From positions 1 to 15,985 of the forward strand of contig JBMSQF010000057.1 in the NCBI GenBank assembly GCA_049423145.1: a DNA stretch of 15,985 nucleotides, given 5' to 3'. Positions 1 to 6,687 of the stretch are shown piece after piece. Each line of letters begins with the position of its first letter. Position 1 is the stretch's first letter. The notes beneath the pieces are model-generated. The model worked only from the letters and a program-made list of their open reading frames with translations, made no database searches and had not been told where the DNA came from. This DNA comes from RFTU01 sp049423145. Its GTDB lineage: Bacteria; Pseudomonadota; Gammaproteobacteria; Burkholderiales; Burkholderiaceae_C. Made by a program: the position numbers and the translations under genes.

Positions 1-2783
1 GTCAAACCCTCGACATCGGGCACCAGCAGGTAGGCATAGGCTTGGTGGTGGCTGCGACCGACGCGGCCTCGCAACTGGTGCAACTGGGCCAACCCAAACT
101 TGTCCGCGCGGCTGATCACGATGGTGTTGGCGGTGGGGACGTCGATGCCGGTTTCGATGATGGTCGAGCAGAGCAACACATTGTGACGCTGGGCCACGAA
201 ATCGCGCATCACGCGCTCAAGCTCACGCTCGGGCATCTGTCCATGGGCCACGGCGATGCGGGCCTCGGGCAGCAGTTCGGCAAGCTTGCTGCGCCGGTTT
301 TCGATGGTCTCGACTTCGTTGTGGAGGAAGTAGACCTGGCCGCCACGCTTGAGTTCGCGTAGCACCGCTTCGCGTATCGTGCCGCTGCTTTCGTTGCGTA
401 CGAAGGTCTTGATGGCCAGACGCCGCTGCGGCGCGGTGGCGATCACGCTCAGGTCACGCAGTCCCTCCAGCGCCATGCCCAGCGTGCGCGGAATGGGCGT
501 GGCTGTCAGGGTCAGCACATCCACCTCTGCACGAAGTGCCTTCATCGCCTCCTTGTGGCGCACGCCAAAACGGTGTTCCTCGTCAATGATCAGCAGGCCC
601 AGCCGTGCGAACGTGACGTCGCCGCTCAAGAGCTTGTGTGTGCCCACTACGATGTCGATCGTTCCGTCAGCCAGTCCCTGCATAGCCTCCTTGACTTCCT
701 TGGCGGTGCGAAAGCGGCTCATCTCGGCCACCTTCACCGGCCATTTGGAAAAACGGTCGCTGATGTTCTGGAAGTGCTGCTCGGCCAACAGCGTGGTGGG
801 TGCCAGCAGGGCCACTTGCTTGCCCGCGGTGACGGCGACGAAGGCCGCACGAAGCGCCACCTCGGTCTTGCCGAAGCCCACATCGCCGCAGATGAGCCGG
901 TCCATCGGCTTGGGGCTGACCATGTCCTGGATCACCGCGTGGATGGCTGCGCGTTGGTCGGCCGTCTCTTCGAAACCAAAGCTGGCCGCGAAGGCTTCGT
1001 AATCAGGGGCGGAAAACCGAAAGGCGTGCCCCTCTCGGGCTGCGCGGCGCGCGTACAGGTTGAGGAGCTCGGCGGCGGTGTCGCGGACCTGCTCCGCCGC
1101 CTTGCGCTTGGCTTTTTCCCACTGGCCTGATCCCAATCGGTGCAGTGGGGCCTCTTCGGGACTCACGCCGGTGTAGCGGCTGATGAGCTGCAGCTGGGAG
1201 ACCGGCACGTACAGCGTCGCGCCGTCCGCATATTCCAGATGGAGGAATTCGGAGGTGCCGCCATCCGCCCCATCCGACAAGTCCATATTGACCAGCCCCT
1301 TGTAGCGACCGATGCCGTGATTGACATGGACCACGGGGTCACCGAGCTTGAGTTCGGCCAGGTCCTTGATCAGGGCCTCAACGTTGCTGACCTGCTCCTG
1401 CTTGCGCCGTTTGCGCGCGGTGGGTGTGGTGGAGAACAGCTCGCTTTCGGTGATGAAGTCCAGTGGAGCCGGACCGTCCGGGCGCAGCCAACGGAAGCCC
1501 ATCGCCAAGCCCGCGGCGGTGATGCCGGCACGCTCGCTGTCGGCCTCGAATTCGGCCAGTGTGGCAAAGGCCGGCACCGCCAGGCCATGTTCGCGCAGCA
1601 GATCCAGCAGACTCTCTCGTCGACCTTCGCTTTCAGCGACGATCAGCACGCGGCTGTTCGCATGCCGAAGGTGGTGCTCCAGTGCGGCCAATGGTGCTGG
1701 CGCGCCGCGCGTGATGCTCACATCCGGCAGGGCCTGCACCCATTCCAGCGGTTCATGGCCACGAAGCGACAAACACCCGTGACCTTGGGTCCGGGAATAG
1801 AACTCTTCCACCCGCTGGTACAGCGATTCCGGCGGCAAGATGGGCCGCTCCGGGTCGTGCTGCAGGAACCGATGGCGTTCACGCGTGTCCTGCCAAAAGC
1901 GCTCCAGGGTCTCATCAACCGGTCCATGGAGCACCACTTCGGCCGATGCTCCGGCGTAGTCGAATATCGTGGCGGTCTCATCGAAGAACAGCGGCAGGTA
2001 GTACTCAATGCCGGCCGTGGCGATGCCCTGACCGATGTCCTTGTAGACGCGCGCCTTGGTCGGATCCCCCTCCAAGCGCTCGCGCCAACGGGCGCGAAAG
2101 GCCGTCCGTGCCGCCTCGTCCATCGGAAACTCTCGACCGGGCAACAGGCGGATTTCAGGCACCGGGTACAGACTGCGCTGGGTGTCGGGGTCGAAGGTGC
2201 GGATGGAGTCCACCTCGTCGTCGAACAGGTCGACCCGATAAGGCACAGGGGAGCCCATGGGAAAGAGGTCGATGAGCCCACCGCGAACCGCGTATTCACC
2301 GGGTGACACCACCTGACTGACGGATTGATAGCCCGCCAGCGTCAACTGCGCCTTCAGGGCCGCTTCGTCCAAGCGCTGCTTCTGCCGGAACTCGAAGGTC
2401 GTGGCCGCCAGGAACGAGGCGGGGGCCAGACGCCCCAAGGCCGTGGTCGCGGATAGCAGCAAGACATCGATGTCCCGTATCCAGTGCAGGCGCCAAAGTG
2501 TGGCAAGGCGCTCGGAGATCAGATCCTCATGCGGGCTGAAGCCGTCGTAGGGCAGCGTCTCCCAGTCGGGGAACAGGGCGGTGCGCAGGCTCGGGTCGAA
2601 GAAGGGCAGTTCATCGTTTAGGCGCGCCGCATCGGAGGGCTCCGCGGTGAAGACTACCAACGGACGGCCCTGCAACTTGCTGCGCTGCGCCGTTTGCGCC
2701 AGCAGGAGGGCATCGGCCGAACCATGCGGACGGGATAGGGTGTAACGCTTGCCCGGGGCCAGCGCAGGAACGATCGAGGGCAT
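1..2783 (-). CDS. mfd: Transcription-repair coupling factor Mfd (partial, C-terminus off the left edge)
   Basis: Mfd is a cytoplasmic ATP-dependent DNA translocase that pushes RNA polymerase off lesions and recruits UvrA to start nucleotide excision repair. Reading the minus strand from the ATG at 2783 gives an uninterrupted frame of about 927 residues to the window edge. The N-terminal UvrB-like part carries LPYDGFSPHEDLISERL. The RNA-polymerase-interacting region holds VNHGIGRYKG (His489). The helicase core has Walker A GDVGFGKTE (from residue 633), the DEEH box (from 734), and motif VI QLHQLRGRVGRS close to the edge. The E. coli protein has 1148 residues, so about 220 (the rest of the translocation motif and the C-terminal D7 region) are missing only because the window ends. 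The gene is divergent from ispD with a 27-bp gap, so its leader must be very short. I saw no frameshift. The identification is secure. Confidence 0.97.
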   Translation of the reverse strand, partial: MPSIVPALAPGKRYTLSRPHGSADALLLAQTAQRSKLQGRPLVVFTAEPSDAARLNDELPFFDPSLRTALFPDWETLPYDGFSPHEDLISERLATLWRLHWIRDIDVLLLSATTALGRLAPASFLAATTFEFRQKQRLDEAALKAQLTLAGYQSVSQVVSPGEYAVRGGLIDLFPMGSPVPYRVDLFDDEVDSIRTFDPDTQRSLYPVPEIRLLPGREFPMDEAARTAFRARWRERLEGDPTKARVYKDIGQGIATAGIEYYLPLFFDETATIFDYAGASAEVVLHGPVDETLERFWQDTRERHRFLQHDPERPILPPESLYQRVEEFYSRTQGHGCLSLRGHEPLEWVQALPDVSITRGAPAPLAALEHHLRHANSRVLIVAESEGRRESLLDLLREHGLAVPAFATLAEFEADSERAGITAAGLAMGFRWLRPDGPAPLDFITESELFSTTPTARKRRKQEQVSNVEALIKDLAELKLGDPVVHVNHGIGRYKGLVNMDLSDGADGGTSEFLHLEYADGATLYVPVSQLQLISRYTGVSPEEAPLHRLGSGQWEKAKRKAAEQVRDTAAELLNLYARRAAREGHAFRFSAPDYEAFAASFGFEETADQRAAIHAVIQDMVSPKPMDRLICGDVGFGKTEVALRAAFVAVTAGKQVALLAPTTLLAEQHFQNISDRFSKWPVKVAEMSRFRTAKEVKEAMQGLADGTIDIVVGTHKLLSGDVTFARLGLLIIDEEHRFGVRHKEAMKALRAEVDVLTLTATPIPRTLGMALEGLRDLSVIATAPQRRLAIKTFVRNESSGTIREAVLRELKRGGQVYFLHNEVETIENRRSKLAELLPEARIAVAHGQMPERELERVMRDFVAQRHNVLLCSTIIETGIDVPTANTIVISRADKFGLAQLHQLRGRVGRSHHQAYAYLLVPDVEGL

Positions 2784-2793
2784 GGTGGAAGGG

Positions 2794-2803
2794 ATTTTAG
2801 AAT
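2794..2803. promoter_or_regulatory. Overlapping divergent -10-like elements between mfd and ispD
   Basis: The 10 bases at 2794-2803 read TAGAAT on the plus strand (2798-2803, toward ispD) and TAAAAT on the minus strand (2799-2794, toward mfd). They are the only AT-rich bases in the 27-bp gap. They lie 7 nt before the ispD ATG and 10 nt before the mfd ATG, so transcripts starting from them would have almost no leader. I find no good -35 hexamer at the right distance on either strand, so this is a weak inference from position and composition. Confidence 0.3.
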
Positions 2804-2810
2804 CGCGGGG

Positions 2811-3578
2811 ATGAACGACTGGCGCCGCGCGCGAGCAACCCTTCATCGCCCCTTGCGTGTGGCCCTGGTGCCCTGCGCCGGCCGTGGGGAGCGAGCGGGA
2901 GGCGACCGTCCCAAGCAGTATGTGCCGGTGGCGGGCAAGACCGTCGTGCACTGGACCCTCGAAGCCTTCAAGTCATTGCTTGATGAAGGATCTCTGGACG
3001 GCATCGTGGTCGTACTGTCGCCGGGTGATGACGGTTTTGAGCAGGCCATTCCAGCCGAATGGCGCGCCTCGGTCGTCCCGGTCTTCGAGGGCGGCGCCAC
3101 GCGCGCGCACAGCGTCTTGTCCGGTTTACAGGCCTTGGCCCGTGCCGGTCTCCAGGAAGACGATTGGGTCTTGGTGCACGATGCGGCGAGATGCCTGATC
3201 GAGCCGCACGCGATCGATCGGCTCATCCAGGCCTGTGAATCCGACCCAATCGGGGGGCTCCTGGCCCAGCCGGTGCCGGACACGATGAAGAAATCCGACG
3301 CCAGTGGCCGTGTCCAGACCACCGTCCAACGGGATCACCTCTGGGCCGCGCAGACGCCTCAGATGTTCAGGCTGGGCCTACTGGCCCGGCGGCTGGGCGA
3401 TGCCTTGGCCGCCGGCATTCCCATTACCGATGAAGCATCGGCCATCGAATGGGGCGGAGGTGCGCCCCGCCTGGTGACCGGATCGGCCGACAATTTCAAG
3501 GTGACCTACGAGGAAGACTTCGTTCGCGCGGCTCGTCTCTTGGCCGCTCGGTGCATCAATCAGGACCAGACACGATGA
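2811..3578 (+). CDS. ispD: 2-C-methyl-D-erythritol 4-phosphate cytidylyltransferase IspD
   Basis: IspD joins CTP and 2-C-methyl-D-erythritol 4-phosphate to give CDP-ME, the third step of the MEP isoprenoid pathway in the cytoplasm. The 255-residue product has the nucleotide-binding signature CAGRGERAGGDRPKQY, with Arg28 and Lys35 matching E. coli Arg20 and Lys27. It also has VHDAARC with metal-ligand Asp124, QTPQMFRLGLL, ITDEASAIE, and DNFKVTYEED with the conserved Lys230. The family usually has 225-240 residues; the excess is an N-terminal extension of about 10-15 residues before the first beta strand (VALVPCAG). The ATG at 2811 is the only ATG ahead of that strand, with a short GGGG directly before it. 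The stop overlaps the ispF start (ATGA), so the two genes are translationally coupled. Confidence 0.96.
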   Translation: MNDWRRARATLHRPLRVALVPCAGRGERAGGDRPKQYVPVAGKTVVHWTLEAFKSLLDEGSLDGIVVVLSPGDDGFEQAIPAEWRASVVPVFEGGATRAHSVLSGLQALARAGLQEDDWVLVHDAARCLIEPHAIDRLIQACESDPIGGLLAQPVPDTMKKSDASGRVQTTVQRDHLWAAQTPQMFRLGLLARRLGDALAAGIPITDEASAIEWGGGAPRLVTGSADNFKVTYEEDFVRAARLLAARCINQDQTR

Positions 3579-4063
3579 CGATCCCATCATGGCGCGTTGG
3601 AGAAGGTTGGGACATCCATGCACTGGTACCAGGCCGATCCCTGGTGCTGGGTGGGGTGGTGATTCCACACACCACCGGTTTGCTCGGGCACTCCGATGCC
3701 GACGCTTTGCTGCATGCCATCACCGACGCGCTGCTCGGTGCGGCGGGTCTGGGTGACATCGGTGCCCACTTTCCCGATACCGACCCCACCCATGCGGGCG
3801 CGGATTCCCGTGTATTGCTGCGGCATGCCCTTCAACAGGTGCGGTCCCTGGGGTGGGTGGTCGTCAACGTCGACAGCACGGTAGTGGCACAGGCGCCTAA
3901 ATTGGCTGGGCACATTCCGGCGATGCGGCTCAGCATTGCCCAATGCCTGGGGCTGGACCCAGAGGCGGTCAATGTGAAGGCCAAGACCAGCGAGCGGATG
4001 GGGCCCGTCGGTGAGGGTCGCGCCATCGAGGCGCGCGCCGTCTGCCTCTTGCTCCGACCCTGA
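3575..4063 (+). CDS. ispF: 2-C-methyl-D-erythritol 2,4-cyclodiphosphate synthase IspF
   Basis: IspF cyclises CDP-ME 2-phosphate to 2-C-methyl-D-erythritol 2,4-cyclodiphosphate with release of CMP, two steps after IspD. The 162-residue product is of normal family length. The divalent-metal ligands are Asp13 and His15 in GEGWDIHAL and His47 in HSDADALLHAITDALLG (E. coli Asp8, His10, His42). The motifs LGDIGAHFPDTDP, NVDSTVVAQAPKLAGHIPAMR and NVKAKTSERMG follow. The ATG at 3575 overlaps the ispD stop by four bases; the same frame is open upstream to 3449, but that part is only ispD read in another frame. The gene converges on the response regulator with 11 bp between the stops and no visible terminator. 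Confidence 0.96.
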   Translation: MTIPSWRVGEGWDIHALVPGRSLVLGGVVIPHTTGLLGHSDADALLHAITDALLGAAGLGDIGAHFPDTDPTHAGADSRVLLRHALQQVRSLGWVVVNVDSTVVAQAPKLAGHIPAMRLSIAQCLGLDPEAVNVKAKTSERMGPVGEGRAIEARAVCLLLRP

Positions 4064-4074
4064 CCCGCGCCGAA

Positions 4075-4830
4075 TCAGACTGTACGGCTGAGCAGCTCCC
4101 CCCCGTCGGGGACGAAGACATAGCCCACGCCCCAGACGGTCTGGATGAACCGTGGATGCGTGGGGTCCTCCTCCAGCATCCGACGCAGGCGTGACACTTG
4201 GACGTCGAGACTGCGGTCATAGGGTCCGAAGGCGCGACCCCGTGCCAGTTGTGCCAGCCGTTCCCGGCTGAGGGGCTGCCCCGGATGCCGCGCCAAGGCC
4301 TTGAGCATCGCGTACTCTCCGGTCGTCAGGGGGACAGGCTGAATTCCCTTGCGCAACTCGCGCCGTTGGAGGTTGAACTCGAAGGGGCCGAAATGGATCA
4401 CCTCGGCGGCGCGCGAAGGGGCTCCCGGTGGTTCGGGTGGAGGCCTGCGCCGAAGCACCGCTTGCATGCGGGCCCGCAGTTCTCGTGGGTGGAAGGGCTT
4501 GGCCAGGAAATCGTCGGCGCCGACTTCCAAGCCGACGATGCGGTCCACATCGCTTGCTCGGCGGCTGAGCATGATCAGCGGCGTTTCGTCACCGCTGCCC
4601 CGCAGACGCCGACAGATCTCCAGACCTTGACCCTGGTGGAGGCCAGGATCCAAAACGACGAGATCGGTGGCGGCGGCGGCCAGCAGCTTCTGCAGGGATG
4701 CGGCGTCGTGGGCCATGAGCAGGTCCACGTCCTGGTCGGAAAACTCCTGCCGCAAGGTGGCCTGCGTGACCGGGTCATCGTCGACCAGCAAGACGCGCAG
4801 CCGCCGGTGCGGGGCCCCACGATCGTCCAT
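4075..4830 (-). CDS. ompR: OmpR-family DNA-binding response regulator without adjacent kinase
   Basis: This is a two-component transcription factor of 251 residues. The receiver domain (about 11-125) has the acidic pocket LVDDDP (Asp17-19), phospho-acceptor Asp61 in VVLDPGL, Ser89 in MLSRR and Lys111 in AKPF. These match OmpR Asp11/12, Asp55, Thr83 and Lys105 with a constant offset of six. The winged-helix domain (about 145-247) has LTTGEYAMLKAL, DRSLDVQVSRLRRMLEEDP, and RFIQTVWGVGYVFVPDGG, which is very close to E. coli OmpR. The start at 4830 follows GGGGAG on the minus strand; a GTG six bases earlier is an in-frame alternative. An envZ-like kinase normally follows ompR, but here ispF converges 11 bp downstream, so no partner is beside it. 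The regulon is unknown, and the gene symbol is by similarity only. Confidence 0.88.
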   Translation of the reverse strand: MDDRGAPHRRLRVLLVDDDPVTQATLRQEFSDQDVDLLMAHDAASLQKLLAAAATDLVVLDPGLHQGQGLEICRRLRGSGDETPLIMLSRRASDVDRIVGLEVGADDFLAKPFHPRELRARMQAVLRRRPPPEPPGAPSRAAEVIHFGPFEFNLQRRELRKGIQPVPLTTGEYAMLKALARHPGQPLSRERLAQLARGRAFGPYDRSLDVQVSRLRRMLEEDPTHPRFIQTVWGVGYVFVPDGGELLSRTV

Positions 4831-4939
4831 GCCCACTCCCCATCCGAATCGAGATCGGCGGGCCGCCCCATGCGGCACCGACGCTGTTGGATTCTGTAAG
4901 AGAGCTGTCCGGTCGGCCTTGTGCCCGATCAATCCGGCC
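4831..4939. other. Gap between bdhA and the response regulator
   Basis: These 109 bp lie downstream of bdhA and upstream of the regulator, both on the minus strand. I see the GGGGAG ribosome binding site directly before the regulator ATG. A TTGATC with a distant TTACAGAAT could be a poor promoter. There is no hairpin followed by a T run, so read-through from bdhA into the regulator is possible. No small gene is evident. Confidence 0.4.
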
Positions 4940-5728
4940 CTACTGGGCCACCCATCCGCCGTCGACATTGATGGCCGCTCCCCGAATGTTGGCCGCAGCC
5001 TCGGAGCACAGGAAGACGGCGAGTTCCCCGAGTTGCTCGGGTGTCGTGAATTGCAGGGAAGGCTGCTTTTCGCCGAGCAGCCGTCTCTTGGCTTCTTCGA
5101 TGTCGACGCCCTCCGCAGCGGCACGCGCATCCACCTGCTTTTGCACCAGCGGTGTCAGTACCCAGCCCGGACAGATGGCATTGACCGTGACGCCCGTGGT
5201 GGCCGTTTCAAGTGCCACGGACTTGGTCATCCCCACGAGGCCGTGCTTGGCCGCGACATAGGCCGACTTCTGTGCCGATGCCACGAGGCCATGGGCCGAG
5301 GCGATGTTGAGCACGCGACCCCAGTTTCGCCGCTTCATACCGGGCAAGGCCAAGCGGGTGGTGTGAAAGGCGGAGGTGAGGTTGATGGCGATCACCGCAT
5401 CCCATCGATCCACCGGGAATTCGTCGATGGGCGCGACATGCTGGATGCCGGCGTTGTTCACCAGGATGTCCAGTCGACCGAAGGCGGACTCGGTGGCCTT
5501 GATGAGGTCTTCAATGTCGGCAGGCCGGCTCATGTCGGCGCCGTGGTGGCGCACCTCGATGCGCACATCGGCAGGCGCTGCAGCCTGGACCGCTGCGCGG
5601 GCCGCTTCCGCATCGCCGAAGCCATTGAGCATGAGGTGCACACCCTGGCGGGCCAGGCTCTGGGCGATACCCAGGCCAATCCCGCTTGTGGAACCCGTGA
5701 CAAGCGCGACTTTTCCGCTGATCGACAT
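4940..5728 (-). CDS. bdhA: 3-hydroxybutyrate dehydrogenase (SDR family)
   Basis: This enzyme interconverts (R)-3-hydroxybutyrate and acetoacetate with NAD, the step that brings depolymerised polyhydroxybutyrate into central metabolism; it is cytoplasmic. The 262-residue product is a classical short-chain dehydrogenase. It has the cofactor loop TGSTSGIG (11-18), NNAG (91-94), and the catalytic tetrad Asn116, Ser144, Tyr157 and Lys161 in YVAAK. ICPGWVLTPLVQKQ, the QPSLQFTTPEQLGELAVFL segment and the VDGGWVAQ end are typical of 3-hydroxybutyrate dehydrogenase rather than generic family members. The ATG at 5728 follows AAGGA on the minus strand at ten bases. The gene is divergent from the alpha/beta hydrolase, and a short palindrome lies in its likely promoter. 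No PHB synthase or depolymerase is in the window. Confidence 0.93.
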   Translation of the reverse strand: MSISGKVALVTGSTSGIGLGIAQSLARQGVHLMLNGFGDAEAARAAVQAAAPADVRIEVRHHGADMSRPADIEDLIKATESAFGRLDILVNNAGIQHVAPIDEFPVDRWDAVIAINLTSAFHTTRLALPGMKRRNWGRVLNIASAHGLVASAQKSAYVAAKHGLVGMTKSVALETATTGVTVNAICPGWVLTPLVQKQVDARAAAEGVDIEEAKRRLLGEKQPSLQFTTPEQLGELAVFLCSEAAANIRGAAINVDGGWVAQ

Positions 5729-5775
5729 GAGGTCTGTCCTTCTGGCCCTGATTCGGCCTTGTTAGCATTGGCCCG

Positions 5776-5799
5776 ATTATCGAATGTTGCAAAGCAACA
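5776..5799. promoter_or_regulatory. Palindrome next to a -10-like box upstream of bdhA (candidate operator)
   Basis: In the 92-bp divergent gap between bdhA and the hydrolase, 5785-5799 is an inverted repeat with six-base arms, TGTTGC-AAA-GCAACA. On the minus strand it ends four bases before GATAAT (5781-5776), a good -10 match for bdhA, so it would fall in the -35/-10 spacer. That is a usual place for a repressor site. The core TGC-N3-GCA recalls operators reported for PhaR-type polyhydroxybutyrate regulators, which would suit bdhA. The symmetry is visible; the regulator is inference. Confidence 0.4.
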
Positions 5800-5820
5800 A
5801 ACTTACGGACCCTGTTAAAG

Positions 5821-6687
5821 ATGGACCAACCCCGCCTGAACCACGTGCAATGCCTGAACCCACAGGGCCTGCACCGCATGGCCTACTGGGAGTGGGGGGC
5901 TGCCGACAACCCGCGGGTGCTGGTGTGCGTACACGGACTGACCCGGCAGGGTCGTGATTTCGATCGGCTGGCGCAGGCGATGTGTGGTCATTACCGTGTG
6001 GTGTGTCCCGATGTGGTGGGCCGAGGGGAATCCGATTGGTTGCCGGATCCCATGGGCTATGCCGTTCCCTCTTACCTGGCCGACATGGTCACGCTCCTGG
6101 CCCGCTTGAATGCCCAGACCGTGCATTGGGTGGGCACGTCCATGGGCGGGCTCATCGGCATGGGTCTGGCAGCGCTGCCGCGCAGCCCGATCGCCCGCTT
6201 GGTGCTCAACGATGTGGGGCCCCGCATCGAATTCGCTGCGCTGGAGCGGATAGGCCGCTTCGTGGGAGCCCCCGTGACTTGGGACAGCTTTGAGGAAGCA
6301 GCGCAAGCCGTGCGCCTGGTGTCCCTCGGTTTTGGCCCGCTGACCACCGAGGAGTGGCATGCGCTCACCCGCCCCCACCTTCGACAGAACGAACAGGGGC
6401 GATGGATGGTGCGCTACGACCCGGGCATCGCCTTGCCCTTTCGTTCGCTGACCCCGGAGCGGGCTGCCGCTGGTGAGGCCCTTTCGTGGCAGATGTGGGA
6501 CCGCATCACCGTCCCAACCTTGGTTCTGCGAGGGGCGCAAAGCGATCTGCTGAGTGCCCAGACGGCCACCGAGATGGGCGCGCGCGGGCCGAGGGCGCGG
6601 GTGGTGAGTTTTGAGGGCGTGGGCCATGCGCCTTCGCTCGTACCCGCCGACCAGGTGGCGGTGGTCGGTGACTTCTTGCTGGCGTGA
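5821..6687 (+). CDS. Alpha/beta fold hydrolase
   Basis: This is a 288-residue alpha/beta hydrolase of unknown substrate. It has the oxyanion-hole motif VCVHGLTRQGRDF (His38-Gly39), PDVVGRGESDW, and the nucleophile elbow GTSMGG with Ser107. The acid is Asp242 in LRGAQSDLL and the catalytic histidine is His269 in GVGHAP, giving a complete triad. There is no signal peptide, so it should be cytoplasmic. The ATG at 5821 has no clear ribosome binding site; the first conserved segment starts about residue 20. Its stop overlaps the GTG start of relA (GTGA at 6684-6687), which points to co-translation. Such enzymes include esterases and C-C bond hydrolases; nothing here selects one, and a link to the stringent response rests only on position. 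Confidence 0.87.
   Translation: MDQPRLNHVQCLNPQGLHRMAYWEWGAADNPRVLVCVHGLTRQGRDFDRLAQAMCGHYRVVCPDVVGRGESDWLPDPMGYAVPSYLADMVTLLARLNAQTVHWVGTSMGGLIGMGLAALPRSPIARLVLNDVGPRIEFAALERIGRFVGAPVTWDSFEEAAQAVRLVSLGFGPLTTEEWHALTRPHLRQNEQGRWMVRYDPGIALPFRSLTPERAAAGEALSWQMWDRITVPTLVLRGAQSDLLSAQTATEMGARGPRARVVSFEGVGHAPSLVPADQVAVVGDFLLA

Noticed and set aside
1140..2306. 388-codon plus-strand open frame opposite mfd
   Set aside because: It is antisense to a continuous, motif-rich mfd frame and shows no domain of its own.
4667..5818. 383-codon plus-strand open frame opposite the regulator and bdhA
   Set aside because: It is a shadow of two genes and the gap between them, with no recognisable motif.
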